Shown here one piece after another: positions 1 to 11,289 of a DNA stretch of 64,000 bases. The notes under the pieces were generated by a model. It did no database searches. It saw nothing but the letters and a program-made list of their open reading frames with translations, and was not told the DNA's origin. Source of the stretch: Actinernus sp. WN-2022 (taxonomy: Eukaryota; Cnidaria; Anthozoa; Actiniaria; Actinernidae). The stretch is taken from NCBI GenBank assembly GCA_030867875.1, contig JAOWCC010001751.1:25040369-25104368 (forward strand), given 5' to 3'. Numbering within the stretch: position 1 is the stretch's first letter; the number at the start of each line of letters is the position of its first letter. Made by a program: the position numbers and the translations under genes.

Positions 1-483
1 TTGTGTCGTAATTGATCGAACGACGATCTTGATGAAGCGTTTACGGCAAATGAGTGCAAGTTCATAGTCGGCCGCTGTGCCGATAATGAACCTTGATGCA
101 TTCTTGTAGAGATTTGGCTCCTGTCGACACCTGTTCTTCGAGCACCAAGAAATGAACTTTGAAATGAGCATCGAGTACAACCCATGTGGGACAAACCCAT
201 CTTGAAAGTGCACATAGAAAGCACTGGGGTCGCTCGATGAAGGCTCTATATCAACAAGGCCTTCGGGTGAGGAGCTAAGCTGTGCAGGGACAAAATAGCG
301 CTTGTCCTGTGAGTCCCCGTCTATATTGAACTTGGCTATGAGGCCGTAATGTTCCATCATGGCGAGAATGTCCTCCTGGGACTGACCGCTGTCTACATAT
401 TCGCTGAACACGTGTTCTGCTAACACCATGTGAAGGATCCCGCTCTCCTCGAGCTCGCTCCAGTATTTTGCAAACATGGGATT
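1..483 (-). CDS. ROCO gene, COR-domain exon (runs off left edge)
   Basis: Minus-strand exon open from the acceptor at 484-485 (TTCTACTAG) to the window edge, about 161 codons. The translation starts NPMFAKYWSELEESGIL and later reads DILAMMEHYGLIAKF, RYFVPAQLSSSPEGL and FYVHFQDGFVPHGLYSML. This is the pattern of the COR domain of Roc-COR proteins: helical winged part, then a beta-rich part. It joins in phase 0 to the upstream exon 1558-1788, so ...RPFDEQ runs into NPMFAKYW. COR mediates dimerisation and relays the GTPase state in known ROCO proteins. What follows (in animal relatives often a death domain or nothing) lies outside the window. The plus-strand ORF at 430-636 is a shadow. Confidence 0.88.
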
Positions 484-1059
484 CTAGTAGAAAAGAAACG
501 CGAGTTTGTTAGAGCGCCACTTTTGAAAGACTCTCTGTTGACCGTTACGCTTTTCGTGACTCGAGCGAATTTCGTATATGAAATTCAGAACTTGAAAGCG
601 TACAAACAATTCCGATCTAATTTAGTGTTGTTTTAGAATTCACAGAAGGTATGTAGCAATAGCTACAACCTCGCAAAGCATGACGGTCAACAGAGTCTCC
701 AGTATAAAAGAGCCATGGCCAGACCACTGACACCTTCAGTTGTCACTCAGCCTTTGTGGAGTAAACATCTCTGTGATGCTCCGCTTGAGTGCTCCCTACT
801 GATTGCTCATCGCGCGAAATTTAAATCAAGTACAGAAATGTTAAACTTCAGACTAAAGAGTTCGTAAACTACTATGTTCTCAATGAGAGCACCACACTGA
901 TGGGTGATATTAAGTTATGGGAGGAATCAGCCCGAGACGGTTGAGAGCGGGTAGCTCCCAGTATAATAATAATAATTATTAACAATTATTCACCGAAGTG
1001 GAGGTGAATAGTGGTGGATATTTACCGAGCCGCTTCGACACTAAGGTGAATAATTGTTT

Positions 1060-1244
1060 TAGTATATACCACACTGCAGGTGAATAGCTAGCACCAAATA
1101 GTTCTTTTATTTTCTGTCAAATGGACAAAAACTCGCGCGAGATGATCGCTGCTTCGCTCGGAGGTGAATATGAAATCATATTCACTGTTTGAGTAGCCAA
1201 TCAGAGCGCGCGAAAAGTGATATTCACTGGTGTGGTATATACTA
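1060..1244. mobile_element. Short TIR element (MITE) in ROCO intron
   Basis: About 185 bp bounded by inverted copies of TAGTATATACCACAC (1060-1074 and 1230-1244). The match continues inward as a GTGAATA-type motif. No coding capacity. Two further GGTGAATA motifs lie just to the left (about 1010-1050), so the element may be larger or next to a relative. The rest of intron 484-1557 shows no exon. Confidence 0.6.
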
Positions 1245-1557
1245 ATAACAAATATTAAAGTGAGGGTAAAGAGGTTCATCGCTGCGGGGGGAGGGTGGGG
1301 CGAAGCAGCCTGGCTATTGTGGGCGGAGCTCCCGGTAAGAATAGTCATAAAATACCATTGGCAGTCATTAATGAACAACTATCTTGTCTAGTTTTAAACC
1401 TTTAAAATCTAGCATTCTATCAGGAGAGGACTAATATGCTCGCTTTCTTTCTTCACTGCTCTGCAGTTTGAATGTCAAGTTCCAAAGGCGTAACGAGAGG
1501 AGGAGCTAACCCTTTTATGCGTAGAATGCGTAGAATGGCTTGCTCCAGTTGACTCAC

Positions 1558-1788
1558 CTGCTCGTCGAAGGGTCTGATTGTGATGAGTTTCTTGAACAGG
1601 TCTATGAGCCACTGAGACTGTAACACCACCGTTCCACCATGTTTGACTATCAAACCCAGGTCATGGTAGAAGTTCAGCAGTGCAGCCACCTCACTGTTCT
1701 CCTCGATGAAGCACACTTTGTTGATAATCCGTTCCAGGTCGGCTAGCGGTAGATGGTGGGTCGTTCTCTTTATAAGGGCTTCGACCAC
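1558..1788 (-). CDS. ROCO gene, first COR exon
   Basis: 77-codon exon in phase 0 at both ends. The acceptor is CTCTTTAAG before 1788 and the donor is CAG|GTGAGT after 1558. The protein starts VVEALIKRTTHHLPLADLER and contains LLNFYHDLGLIVKHGGTVVL and SQWLIDLFKKLITIR. This is the winged-helix start of the COR domain, where a short-lived helix pair is followed by the hallmark Q-W-L-x-D-L-F. It continues the Roc exon ending VRWFNFEK at 6452. An in-frame stop appears beyond the donor at about 1453, so retention of the intron would truncate the protein inside COR. Confidence 0.88.
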
Positions 1789-2049
1789 CTTAAAGAGAAA
1801 ACAACGACTCCGTTTTAATGAAGGTAGCTAAGGTAAAGAAATACGGTGGCCCACAAGTATCACGGCAAAACTTTTAAGTGAACAACAAACAATAACAAAA
1901 ATAACGTTAACGTTAATTTTATTTCAGCCCCAAAAAATACCACCGCAAAGTTGGTGGGCGCCAAGGCAAAAGGTTGTGAACATCCAAGGCAAACGTTTGT
2001 GAGCACTCACAGCAAACGTTTCACGGCGGAAGTGATCGAGCCGAAACTA

Positions 2050-3290
2050 CAAGACGTCAGAACGACGTCATAACTTGCTCTGCTTGCCAAACCAATAGCA
2101 TCATTGGAAAGAGCAACCAAAGTAAATTTAAAAGTCATGCTTTAACAAGGGATTAGGTACAAAGCAGAGAAAATGACAACGGTTCACCCCCTTTAACCAG
2201 TTTAAAAGAATATGAAGTATACTTTTAAGTACTGTTTAAAACACGAACAGCAGTGTTTTATCCCGAGAATTTTTAGACTTGATAAAACACGTGCTGTGAG
2301 TGTTTTAAACGGCTTCAAAAACGCTTTAAGGATGCAATGAAAGAAAGACGCACATCTCAAGGGAATGGTTACTTAATGAACCATCGAACCTTTGTATTCA
2401 CAACGCCATGCAAAATATTCGAGTAATCACCGCCTGCAATTACGAACATCTCAAGGAAATGACATGAAGAAATTACCATACCATACGGCGTTTCGCAATA
2501 CAAGAAAAATCTGCACTTGAAGGATTTGGTGTCGTGGTTTACCTCGATAAAGTTCAAGACTTGGAAAGCGATGTGACTGACATGACGGCAGACTCTAAAT
2601 TTTTGACTCCGGCACAAAATATGTAAGTTTAATGCACGTTTTTATAATTTTACGGCTTTGAGTTTGGTTTAATAATTGGAACTAAACAGTGGCTCGGTAA
2701 ACAAGTAATGGTAGTTGGATAACTTCATTTTAAAAATATTATCTGTGTATCTCGGTAGTCTGCTGATATTAGTAAATTTAGTGCAAAATTTATTATCTAG
2801 GTACCTTATGTTTCGTGTACTTTTTGCTATCTTTGGGTCTTTATCAGTGAATTCTTAATTAGGATGAAACTTTATATAATATTTCATGTTCATTAATATT
2901 CTTTATATAAAACGTTCATCCTAATTAGCAATTCAGTGAGAAAGCTGAAACATCAATAGAAATTCCATTGTCTCAATCATTAACCCCGTTTCCCTCTGGG
3001 ACAGAATTCAAATCCCTCTGCGGGCCTTTTAGAATGATGAGATTTTATCAGGTATAAAGGAGCATGCACGTGACTGATTTCCTTCATCTGATTGGACAAA
3101 ATGCTCATTAATTATTCATGAGTTTTTGAATAGTGGTTAAAAGGGGGTGAACCGTTGTTATTTTTCATATTTTTACTAAAAGATATGGTACGTTATGATA
3201 TTCTGAATCTATTTTGGCTGCTCTTTCCAGTGTTGCTATTGGTGTGATAATCAGAGCAACTTATAACGTCCGAATTCTGACGTTATAAAT
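2050..3290. mobile_element. Long-TIR element with nested palindromes in ROCO intron
   Basis: Inverted arms of about 150 bp: 2050-2205 reads forward and 3125-3290 reads as its diverged reverse complement. Shared pieces include AACGGTTCACCCCC, CCAATAGCA and GGAAAGAGCA. Inside are two smaller hairpins: about 2233-2312 (GTTTAAAACAC / GTGTTTTAAAC) and about 2844-2940 (TTAATTAGGATGAA arms). I see no transposase. It looks like a foldback-type non-autonomous DNA transposon. Confidence 0.6.
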
Positions 3291-4691
3291 AGGGGTGAAC
3301 CGTTGAGTAACCGTTATAATAAGCCCAATAAGTACTTTACTGTCATTTTGATTCAAAGCTGCGAATGTTATTATCGTCATAACGTCATTATGACGTGATT
3401 AAGCAGCGACGGATCGGACTTCAAGCAGAATAAACGAGATGTAGATTCCAACAGTAATAGAGCCTGTCAAGTTTGGCTAGCATTCTCCTATTTTTCGATA
3501 TCCTATACAGTCGATTTCATCAAAGAAGCTACTTAGACAATCGTGGTAAAAAGTGTTGGGACACTTAATACATTTTTGGAGAATTTGAGACTTTTAAGGT
3601 TTTTAATCCCCTCCCCCAATTCAGTGTTGGTCTATAAAACGTAAAGTCGCCTGTTCAATGACCCAATATTCCAACATTGGGGGAGAGGGGAGGCATATTG
3701 TGACAACGTACTACTCGAATATTGTAGGCAATTGGTCATCACTACGTTAGAAGTAGTGTGTCCCAAAGACATTTGACCAGGATTGTAGCCTTCAGTCCTA
3801 TCAACACTGCTCAAAAGTCAAGATGGCGGAAGAAAGAGAGAGCAACGAGTATTCTGAAAAGGAATAAGCCTTTTCAAGAAAATGACGCATCATGGGTAAT
3901 CAGGACTAAGATGGAAAATGCAGTGTTTGTATCACAATTAGCCTGCAATGCAGGCGTTTCTAGTGGTTTTTCCCGCTTTCGGTGGACGTTTCCGCTCGCG
4001 AATGAATTTCAGACGAGTAGGATTGGAGCGAGGACGAAAAAGCGAGATTGGGGAGGGGAAGAGGGGAAAAGAAAAGGGGGGAGGGGGAGGGGGAGGGGGA
4101 AGAAGGAAACGCCTGCCTGCAAGGCCTATGATTTTGAAAAACTTCGTTCGTCCACGAACGAAGGCTTCTGATTGGTGTGGTACTGACAATTTTGATTGGC
4201 ATCAATCATTCGTTCGTCCATATCGCATTTCGAGGAAAACTTCAGCGTAATCAGCGAAAGGTTATAGTTCGGCGAAGCAGACTTCAGTCGAATATTTCTT
4301 TATACGGCGGGTTAATTTTCCTTCTCTAAAGCTAAATCTCTAAAGAAGGCAACAGAAATAAGGTTTGCAACAACTTGCCTTTCAGTTGGAAAATGGTGAG
4401 GAAGTCTCACCACCCGGGTTTTGGGGAAAAGTTTGATTTTCAAGTCCTTGTTCGTGTGAAGGAAACTGATGACGAAGCCGTTGTTTCCCTCTAAAATCAA
4501 ATGACTTTATTGGAATCGAAGGCAAGATTTACAACACAAACAACAATTCAAATTGCTTGACATTATACAGAAGTTATGTTTATGATTGTTATATTAGCCC
4601 GACTGATTTTGGAGAAAACATACGTTTTCCCCGAACATTTTCTGGCCATATTAACGTGGCGGAAGCCTAAAGGTTAACGACCATATTCAAG

Positions 4692-5075
4692 CACAGGCAG
4701 CCCAAGCTCAAGTTACGAAAATATAAGGGTTTGTATGGGAGCGTAGCGAGCTCAAGTTACGAAAATATAAGGGTTCTATGGGAGCGTAGCGAACTCCGTT
4801 TACTAGCCAGAAATACTCCCTATTTATAGGGAGAAGGGGCTCCGAAAAAAAAACCCGGCTGAAATCAGCTTAAAACTACCCAACAAGGAGAGTAACACGA
4901 CAGAAGACATCACAGTGGCAAGGTAAGTCATTTTATTCAAATATTTTACAGTATTTCTGGCTAGTAAACGGAGTTCGCTACGCTCCCATAGAACCCTTAT
5001 ATCTTCGTAACTTGAGCTCGCTACGCTCCCATACAAACCCTTATATTTTCGTAACTTGAGCTTGGGCTGCCTGTG
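4692..5075. mobile_element. Hairpin MITE with 7-bp target duplication
   Basis: 384-bp near-perfect palindrome. The arms are about 4692-4815 and 4951-5075, and the loop is about 135 bp. Termini are CACAGGCAGCCC / GGGCTGCCTGTG. Both sides are flanked by ATTCAAG (4685-4691 and 5076-5082), a clear target site duplication. Each arm contains a tandem duplication of a unit of about 47 bp with the core TACGAAAATATAAGGGTT. The minus ORF at 4824-5108 is a by-product. TSD length and structure fit a hAT-like or other 7-8 bp TSD group; the family assignment is uncertain. Confidence 0.8.
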
Positions 5076-5684
5076 ATTCAAGCGCATAAATAAAATTATT
5101 TCAAGCACTTCTATTAAAACTATGAACTTCCTGTTACATATGTAAGAACTACGATGGTGCCTGATTCTATTTTTGAATTTATTTCGAAAGTAAAGTGCTG
5201 TTTTCAGAAACTTTCGAGTTATATTCTCATCTCATGATGTGCAAACAATGCTGCATGTGAACGAACCCAACACTGCGGTTACATCGCATCAGATTATTTA
5301 CCAAATTGAAATCTTGGTGGCGGCCAAATAGCTATAGAAAACTTGTTACAAAAACACTAATTGAAATCGCTTGATATCAGAGAAGTTACGTTGATGATTT
5401 AGAGGTTGATAACCCCGTTAATTGTGGAGGAAATGCACATTTTCTGAGGCCTACAATCAGCGAGGAAATTGTACTGGTAATTTTTGACAGATCAGACATG
5501 CATAACTAATTAGGAGGCGTTTTTCAAAATCACAGGCGTTGCGGGCAGGCGTTCCCTTCCCTTCTCCTTCCCGCCTTTCTCCTCCCCTCCCCTCCCCTCT
5601 ACTTCCTTTTTGTCCTCGCGCCATTCTTCCCTCGTCCAAATATACTGCGGTTTCAAACAACTAGAAACGCCTGCATTGCAGGCT

Positions 5685-6020
5685 ATATCACAATCTGATG
5701 TCAAATAATTTCCTTAAAATGTCAATTCTGCGAAATTCATCAATTGTAAACTTAAGGTACTAGGCAACGTATTTTGCTGATAAAATGTGAGTGGTGTAGC
5801 TTTACTAGAAGAGGGCAACCGTATTTTCCGTTTCCATTCATTAATTGTTATTTTTACACAGAAATGTACAGAAACTAAAACGTGTAACTGCTCGATTTCT
5901 AGTAATTATAAACCGCTGAAATTGGATCAGTAAAATATTTTGCCTAGTATCTTAAGTTTACAATTGATGAATTTCACAGAACTGAAATTCTATGGAAAAT
6001 ATTTGACATCAGATTCTCAT
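5685..6020. repeat. Foldback inserted in right TIR of the larger element
   Basis: Inverted arms around ATCTGATGTCAAATA, AATTCATCAATTGTAAAC and TACTAGGCAA (left about 5690-5790, right about 5930-6018). The left TIR of the 3863-6091 element lacks this block, so it was inserted into the right TIR after that element formed. Confidence 0.6.
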
Positions 6021-6451
6021 ACAAACACTGCATTTTCCATCATCTTAGTCCTGATTACCCATGATGCATCATTTTCTTGAAAAGGCTTATTGACTTGTGA
6101 TTACTTCAACAAAGGATTTAAATATGATGAAATTCGTATGTTCTTGGAAAAGCACCACGATCTATGCAAGTACTCTAATCCTTGCATCTGGAGAGTATGC
6201 CAGACATGCCTGTACCCTCCCATACAGTCAGGACGATCTAGAAGACTTCTGAGTTTCCCTCGAACTACATCAATATGGTAATCGGTGTTTCGTCTATTGA
6301 GGCAGTATGCTTTTACATGCCTTTTATGCGTTATTTTATGCGTTATTTTATGCGCGCGGGCCATAAAAATGGGGAGAAACGAGATGCATAACTTACTGAG
6401 GCACGGACCGAGCAAACGAGCACTCAGTCAATAAGACCTGTCCTCACCTAC

Positions 6452-7348
6452 CTTCTCAAAGTTGAACCATCGCACAGGAACATGTTCACCCATGTAGGGC
6501 TCGATCTGAAATACATCACTGATCATTTTCTGTAGGCGCTGTACTCCCTGATCAGCCGAGGACAGCGTGTTATTGACCACCAGGAATGGCTTGACTACAT
6601 GCTGTTGGTAGCTCTTGCCTGACAAACTCTTCTTGATGTGAGTTTCCATGCGTTTAGGGTCCTCAAACGGATGGTCCGCATTGGTACCTACGATTATAAC
6701 AGGCGGACGTAAATAGGAGTGCCCTTTGAATTTGGATCCTTTGGTGTCCTGGTTCCTTTGGGATTTGGGACCTTCTTGACTCTTCTTGGAGCCATCTTTT
6801 GAGTCATCGGATGTGCTGGAACTACCTTCCTGGGCACCATGGCCTTCCTGGGCACCACAGCCATCCTGACCATCGCTTCCTGGCTGGATGTTGTGAATCG
6901 ACACCAGCCAAGACAAAATCCCTTCCAGATTGGTCTGCTCTTCAGCGTTTTCTAGCAAGACATCATAGACACCCTGCCGGACACACGGTTCCGCCATGGC
7001 ATTCAAGTCCTTGCCAAGGTTATAGACCAGCACATAAACTGCTCTGGGCGACAGGAACACTGGGTGGGATGCGTAGTATAGATGTTGGCCAGCAAAATCC
7101 CAGATACTGACAACGGTTTCTCGGCTTTCTGGATATTCCTGGATGTCGAGGTTCCGTAGGTACTGTATCACAAGGTTCGTGACATCTTCGGGTACTGTCA
7201 CGACGTCATCTATTTTAATCTGGACTTCATCTGGTGTAACTTGGGTGTCAGCTGGTTCAACAACAAGACATTGTTTGTCACTAACTTCTTCTTGCGTATC
7301 ACTATTGGATTCTTCGCTACGAATATCACCTTCTCCGACATCTAATTC
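6452..7348 (-). CDS. ROCO gene, main Roc GTPase exon
   Basis: 299-codon exon, phase 0 at both ends, acceptor TGTTTCAAG before 7348 and donor AAG|GTAGGTGAG after 6452. It carries the switch II/G3 motif in VVSIWDFAGQHLYYASHPVF (D-x-x-G-Q) and a G4-like VGTNADHP where Ras proteins have NKxD. The end VPVRWFNFEK leads into COR. Between G3 and G4 sits a stretch of about 50 residues rich in S, D, K and Q, with the duplicated AQEG motif (GCGAQEGHGAQEG). It is probably a disordered surface loop. The N-terminal 50 residues are acidic linker. Roc binds and hydrolyses GTP in known relatives; activity here is inferred. Confidence 0.9.
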
Positions 7349-7370
7349 CTTGAAACAAAGGGAACATGGG

Positions 7371-7591
7371 TTATTAGAGCAGATTTCGTACGAGTGGGAC
7401 AAACTACAGCAATGCATACGGCACGTTTACTGCACGGCATGCCGTGACATTGAAATGGTTTCCCTATTGTTTTTGTCCTGCTTATCCAATCAAATTACAG
7501 AGATACGGTACCGCACGGTCACAGCACAGTTAATATCAGGCTATGGACATGCTGTATTTTTGTCCCATTCATACGAAATCGGCTCTAATAG
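7371..7591. mobile_element. MITE next to the Roc exon acceptor
   Basis: About 221 bp bounded by inverted copies of TATTAGAGC followed by diverged arms of about 45 bp (GATTTCGTACGAGTGGGACA on the left, the GATTTCGTATGAATGGGACA type on the right). Its left end is only 23 bp from the first base of the Roc exon at 7348. The transcribed-strand sequence at that end reads GCTCTAATAAC, a possible lariat branch point. No ORF of note. Confidence 0.7.
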
Positions 7592-8330
7592 CCAGATAAG
7601 GATCATTGAAAGGATAGCCAGGCTTAAGCGCAAATCCTCTCACTACTGTGTCCTGGATTCGAATCTCTAACACGAGTTTAATTTGCTGATATTCCACTTT
7701 TGTTTCAACGGTTTCTCTACTGAATCTCCGTCTTCCTACCTCCACAAACACCATCAGGCTAAATTATATTTCGGTCTATGCTCTGCCCGAGCCACGACTT
7801 AGATAGCCCATGGTTTTTCGTCAGGATCACTCGATAAATGGTTCCACTAAAACGTAACGACTTGTCAAAGATATTCAATTTGCACAGGAATGAGAAAATT
7901 AAATGTACTGTGTATTTTATACCTCCGCTAAAGGCAATTGAGAATTTTAAAGAAGTATGAAAGAAATTGACCTTATTCATAAAGATATCAAAGCGAGGCC
8001 AGTTACATACATAATACCATAGAGGACAAATTAATCCCTAATTTCAACTTGAAATTTCATGTGAAATTTCAAACGCCGCCTACGCGCGCTTAAAATAATG
8101 TTTTTCTGGATTGTAATTTGCCCTCCATAATATTAATGGGTAATCAAATACTGACTCGTGAAATTAGGGATCCCTAATTTCACTCGTCCCCATTTGATTA
8201 CCTATACTAAACTTTATTTAATCTCGAATTTAAGAGTAGCTTTGACAGCTAATGTCTTTGAGGAAAAAAAACTGTATTAATATTCTTATGAAAATACTTA
8301 TACATTTTTGTTATAAGATACCTAAACTAA

Positions 8331-8463
8331 ACCTCCTCCGCAGGCATCTCTCTGTTTATTTTGTATTTTAATTGGGGTTTTCTGGTTACGGGGTTCCTGT
8401 GTATAGATGGTGGATTTTTCTTCTTCACGGTTTCCGATACTTAGAGATGCCTACGGAGGAGGC
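8331..8463. mobile_element. Small MITE
   Basis: 133 bp with TIRs ACCTCCTCCGCAGGCATCTC (8331-8350) and its inverse near 8444-8463, one or two mismatches. It lies in the intron between the two Roc exons. The intron stretch 7600-8330 holds no exon; around 8040-8190 is an inverted AATTAGGGAT / ATCCCTAATTT pair, another short repeat. Confidence 0.65.
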
Positions 8464-8550
8464 TAATACATTATACTTGTATGGCCGACTCCAATTTTTC
8501 CAGCTTTGGGACAACTAGCCTCGCTCTGATACCATTGTTAATAAGTGTAC

Positions 8551-8966
8551 CTGGTTCAATCCTAGGGAGGATGAATTTGGAGAGGATGAATCAGGGACGT
8601 TCTCGTTGGTACACACGCCTTGTGCAATCGCCGGTTCTGGTACTTGTTTAGTTAGCTCCCCCACCATAATCCTGGCAATGTCATCAGCAAATTCCGACAC
8701 TAGCCTTTTATGACCTGTTCGCCGCCAATTCTTTACTTCATCAACATTTATTTCAAAGGTAGAAGGGTCAACCTCTATTCCTTCTGTGCTGGGCTCCTCG
8801 GGGTCAAAGGGCAGACCAAGCAGAGACTTCTTAAGGCTCGTCTTACCCGCCCTGTCCTGACCAATCAACATGATGCGCCCGCGATACACTTGTACTGTGC
8901 CTTCAAACAAAGCCTTACGGTAAGCGTCCTCGGCCTCGGGTCCCCGCGCTGTGATCTCGGCCGGGA
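8551..8966 (-). CDS. ROCO gene, Roc P-loop exon
   Basis: Exon of 416 bp, entering in phase 1 (acceptor TTGTTTCCAG) and leaving in phase 0 (CAG|GTACAC). Residues near the start read PAEITARGPEAEDAYRKAL, a helix typical of the segment before Roc in invertebrate ROCO proteins. Next comes GRIMLIGQDRAGKTSLKKSL, the Walker A/G1 motif G-x4-G-K-T. PSTEGIEV is the switch I/G2 region. The tail reads ELTKQVPEPAIAQ, then a Ser/Asn-rich linker. All residues needed to bind nucleotide phosphate are present. Confidence 0.9.
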
Positions 8967-9480
8967 CTGGAAACAAGTATTGAGCCTATGTCAAAATTAC
9001 GCCTCTTTTTAAGGCTTATCGGTTTAACACACGACGTCAATATCCCACATCGTTCGCAACTACACCAAACCAGGCTTAAAGTAATATCCAGTGAATACAC
9101 TGTGCCGTCACTGCGGACGGCCTCAGGACAGCACTTGAGAAGACACAGGAAGCCCAAGACACACGCAGTTGAAAATATCCTATAGGCAATCACGCTATAG
9201 ACCCTATTCCAAAATAGCGAATCTTGAGTATAGAGAACAGCCAATATAACAGTTAAGTGCTACCATGTTAAAGAGTATGCTAAGATTAGCGATACGCTGA
9301 ATTTTAGCCGGGGTGATAGCATAAAATGGTACTAAGTTATCGAGATTTTAATATATAGAGTTTTATATGGGTTAGTTATACCTATAGTTAGTCTCGTTTT
9401 CGTGATTTTCCCTGTATTTAAATGTCAATAACTTTGCAACAATGAAAGACCAAACTCTCAAACAGCTCAGTATTACTTAC

Positions 9481-9705
9481 TATGGTATGCTTTAATACAG
9501 GCGGCATTCACTTCACCTGATGTTCTACGTTTTTTAGGCATTATGCACATTACAGCAGCCATATTGGAACAGAGTCTATACACAGCTGATATCAATGTAA
9601 ATAATGAAGTGAATGAAAGTTGCTCACTTTGTGCAGACAGCTCTTCTGTAGCAGGCTCCTGTTCGTCCTCTACTGCTGATAACTGACGTTCGGCTACAGG
9701 GGGGT
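9481..9705 (-). CDS. ROCO gene, linker exon between SH3 and Roc
   Basis: 75-codon exon, phase 1 in and phase 1 out, acceptor TTCATTTCAG, donor A|GTAAGTAAT. The product starts DPPVAERQLSAVEDEQEPAT (acidic, probably flexible) and ends MPKKRRTSGEVNAACIKAYH. Phases match the SH3 exon upstream and the P-loop exon downstream, giving KAYHIPAEITARG across the junction. No named domain is recognised. It could be alternatively spliced, since the reading frame is kept only with both neighbours. Confidence 0.6.
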
Positions 9706-10087
9706 CTGAAATGAATGAGAAAGGCAACGAATGTCTCGGTACAGACAAAAGGCGGGATTTACACAGCATCTAAAGTAAAAGTAAAAACTCTTCAAACCAA
9801 CTAGCTCTGTTTCTTTTCAGTTGAAATACAACAACACATCTTCATTCAGATAATGTAAAGGTTACGGAAACAGTTACTGATATTGCACTGTGTGAACACT
9901 CCTGCAACATTGGCTGGAAAACATGTTGCATGCAATGTTTCTCAAAACAATTGCCGGCATGCAATGTTGCAGTGTGGACCGTAGAGCCGCTTTGAAAGAG
10001 CAGCTGCCGGTATTCGAACCAATCATTCAAGTTCTAGTTGCTTTTATGGATGTCTTCAAACTAGCTTTTCACTTGCAATATAGGTAC

Positions 10088-10188
10088 CTTCTGTAAATAA
10101 TGGCTGAGCCTGCAAGCTATCAAACAGCCCTATTTTGCCATCGTATTTCTCTCCAAACCAAACGTTCTCAGAAGGTATGTGAGATTTG
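10088..10188 (-). CDS. ROCO gene, SH3 domain second half
   Basis: 101-bp exon, phase 2 in and phase 1 out, acceptor TTTTCCACAG, donor GAAG|GTACC. It encodes KSHIPSENVWFGEKYDGKIG and then LFDSLQAQPLF. The pattern W-F-G-x(n)-G-x-x-G-L-F is the SH3 core: the tryptophan strand (usually WW.G), the GLFP turn and the last strand. The Pro of GLFP is replaced by Asp, and the canonical second Trp by Phe. The first half of the domain is in exon 10688-10797. Confidence 0.78.
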
Positions 10189-10687
10189 CTGTGGAAAAGA
10201 GAGAGAGTAAAAACATGTAAAATAATAGTTATATGGAAACCTTTGCATTTTTAATACCTAAAACAGGTTGTCCATGCAGCACGCACAGCCAAAATAGTAA
10301 TTAAATGAAAAATACACTTCATGCAGTTATTTGATAATGTATCTAAACTTATACAGTTTTGAGAGAGGGAAAGCTGGCTGGAATTCGTGGCAGGATCAGT
10401 TTTTAGACAAACTAATTTACTCTTAAAATAAATACCAAATAAATACCAGCTTTTCCCTTACTTCAGTGATAAGCAGCTGCTGTTTTATCAATCTGAAAGT
10501 AATCTATTTTCTGAAATTCCTAATTTCAGGATTTAATTCCTTTGGACAAAATTTAAAAAATTAAAATTTGATACTTTGCAATACAGAAGAAAAGACCACA
10601 ATCACCGCTGTCTATTAGAAGCTACTAGGTGACACATGCCACTCAGCTGGCTAAAATATTACTATTTATAAGCAATTTTACACGTAC

Positions 10688-10797
10688 CTGGTGCAGTTTT
10701 TTGACAACAGTAAAATACTCTCCCCTTTACTGAATGAGATGTCTCCAACATCCTTCGCCTTAAAGCTTGAAGTCATCTGCACCATTGGTGGGAAGTT
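10688..10797 (-). CDS. ROCO gene, SH3 domain first half
   Basis: 110-bp exon, phase 0 in (acceptor TTTCCCTGTAG), phase 2 out (donor CAG|GTACGT). It encodes NFPPMVQMTSSFKAKDVGDI followed by SFSKGESILLLSKN. The stretch D-x-S-F-x-K-G-E-x-I is the RT loop and diverging turn of SH3 domains (commonly ELSFKKGD). The usual ALYDY strand is replaced by VQMTSSFKA. The exon follows the last kinase exon in phase 0, so the SH3 domain sits right after the kinase fold. Confidence 0.75.
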
Positions 10798-11289
10798 CTA
10801 CAGGGAAATATCAATAGAATAAAGTTTTGTTCTGTTTAATATAAGAATCACGCTGTTACTCAAATCAAAGCTTCGATATTAAATGAATCAAGGATCATAA
10901 CTTTGTTTCTCATAATTTACTAACATATGAGTACACCCTGGAAGAATCATGATTTTGTAGGTGCACATAAATTCATGCAACAAGGCTCAATAGCCTGTCC
11001 CAGGCCATCGGATAGTGGAGAATGGGCGAAAAAGGAAAGAGAGGAGGACTGGAAAGAGAAGGGGAGGGAGAGTAGTTATTGTCTCCAGTCTGCCTCTTCT
11101 TTCGTTTCACCTCACTATTTCTTCCTCCACCTTTCCCACTATCCGAGAGCCTGGGGCAGACTAAAACTAAATAGATGTTGGCTCAATCATAATTTAAAAT
11201 AATAAAGATAGAAAAGAAAGTAACTATAAGATTTCACAGTCCATTTATCTTAGTTAAAGATAAATATATCGTCCAAACCCAACAACTGG

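Larger units (their letters stand above)
3863..6091. mobile_element. Large foldback element with very long TIRs
   Basis: The outer ends are inverted copies: 3863 onward reads AATAAGCCTTTTCAAGAAAA and 6091 backward reads the same, with homology continuing past CATCATGGGTAATCAG. The arms go on into a second shared block around GCCTGCAATGCAGGCGTTTC (about 3940 and 5660-5690 inverted) and purine-rich G/A tracts (4050-4130 and the C/T tract 5550-5610). The ORFs here (3758-4250, 5457-5704) are low-complexity products of these tracts, not genes. Two other elements are nested inside, listed separately. No transposase seen. Confidence 0.65.

Noticed and set aside
3758..4250. Overlapping plus and minus ORFs with Gly/Arg/Lys or Pro/Ser runs
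   Set aside because: Products of the purine-rich tract in the foldback TIR.
6799..7670. Plus-strand ORFs of 103 and 175 codons
   Set aside because: Antisense shadows of the Roc exon and the adjoining MITE.
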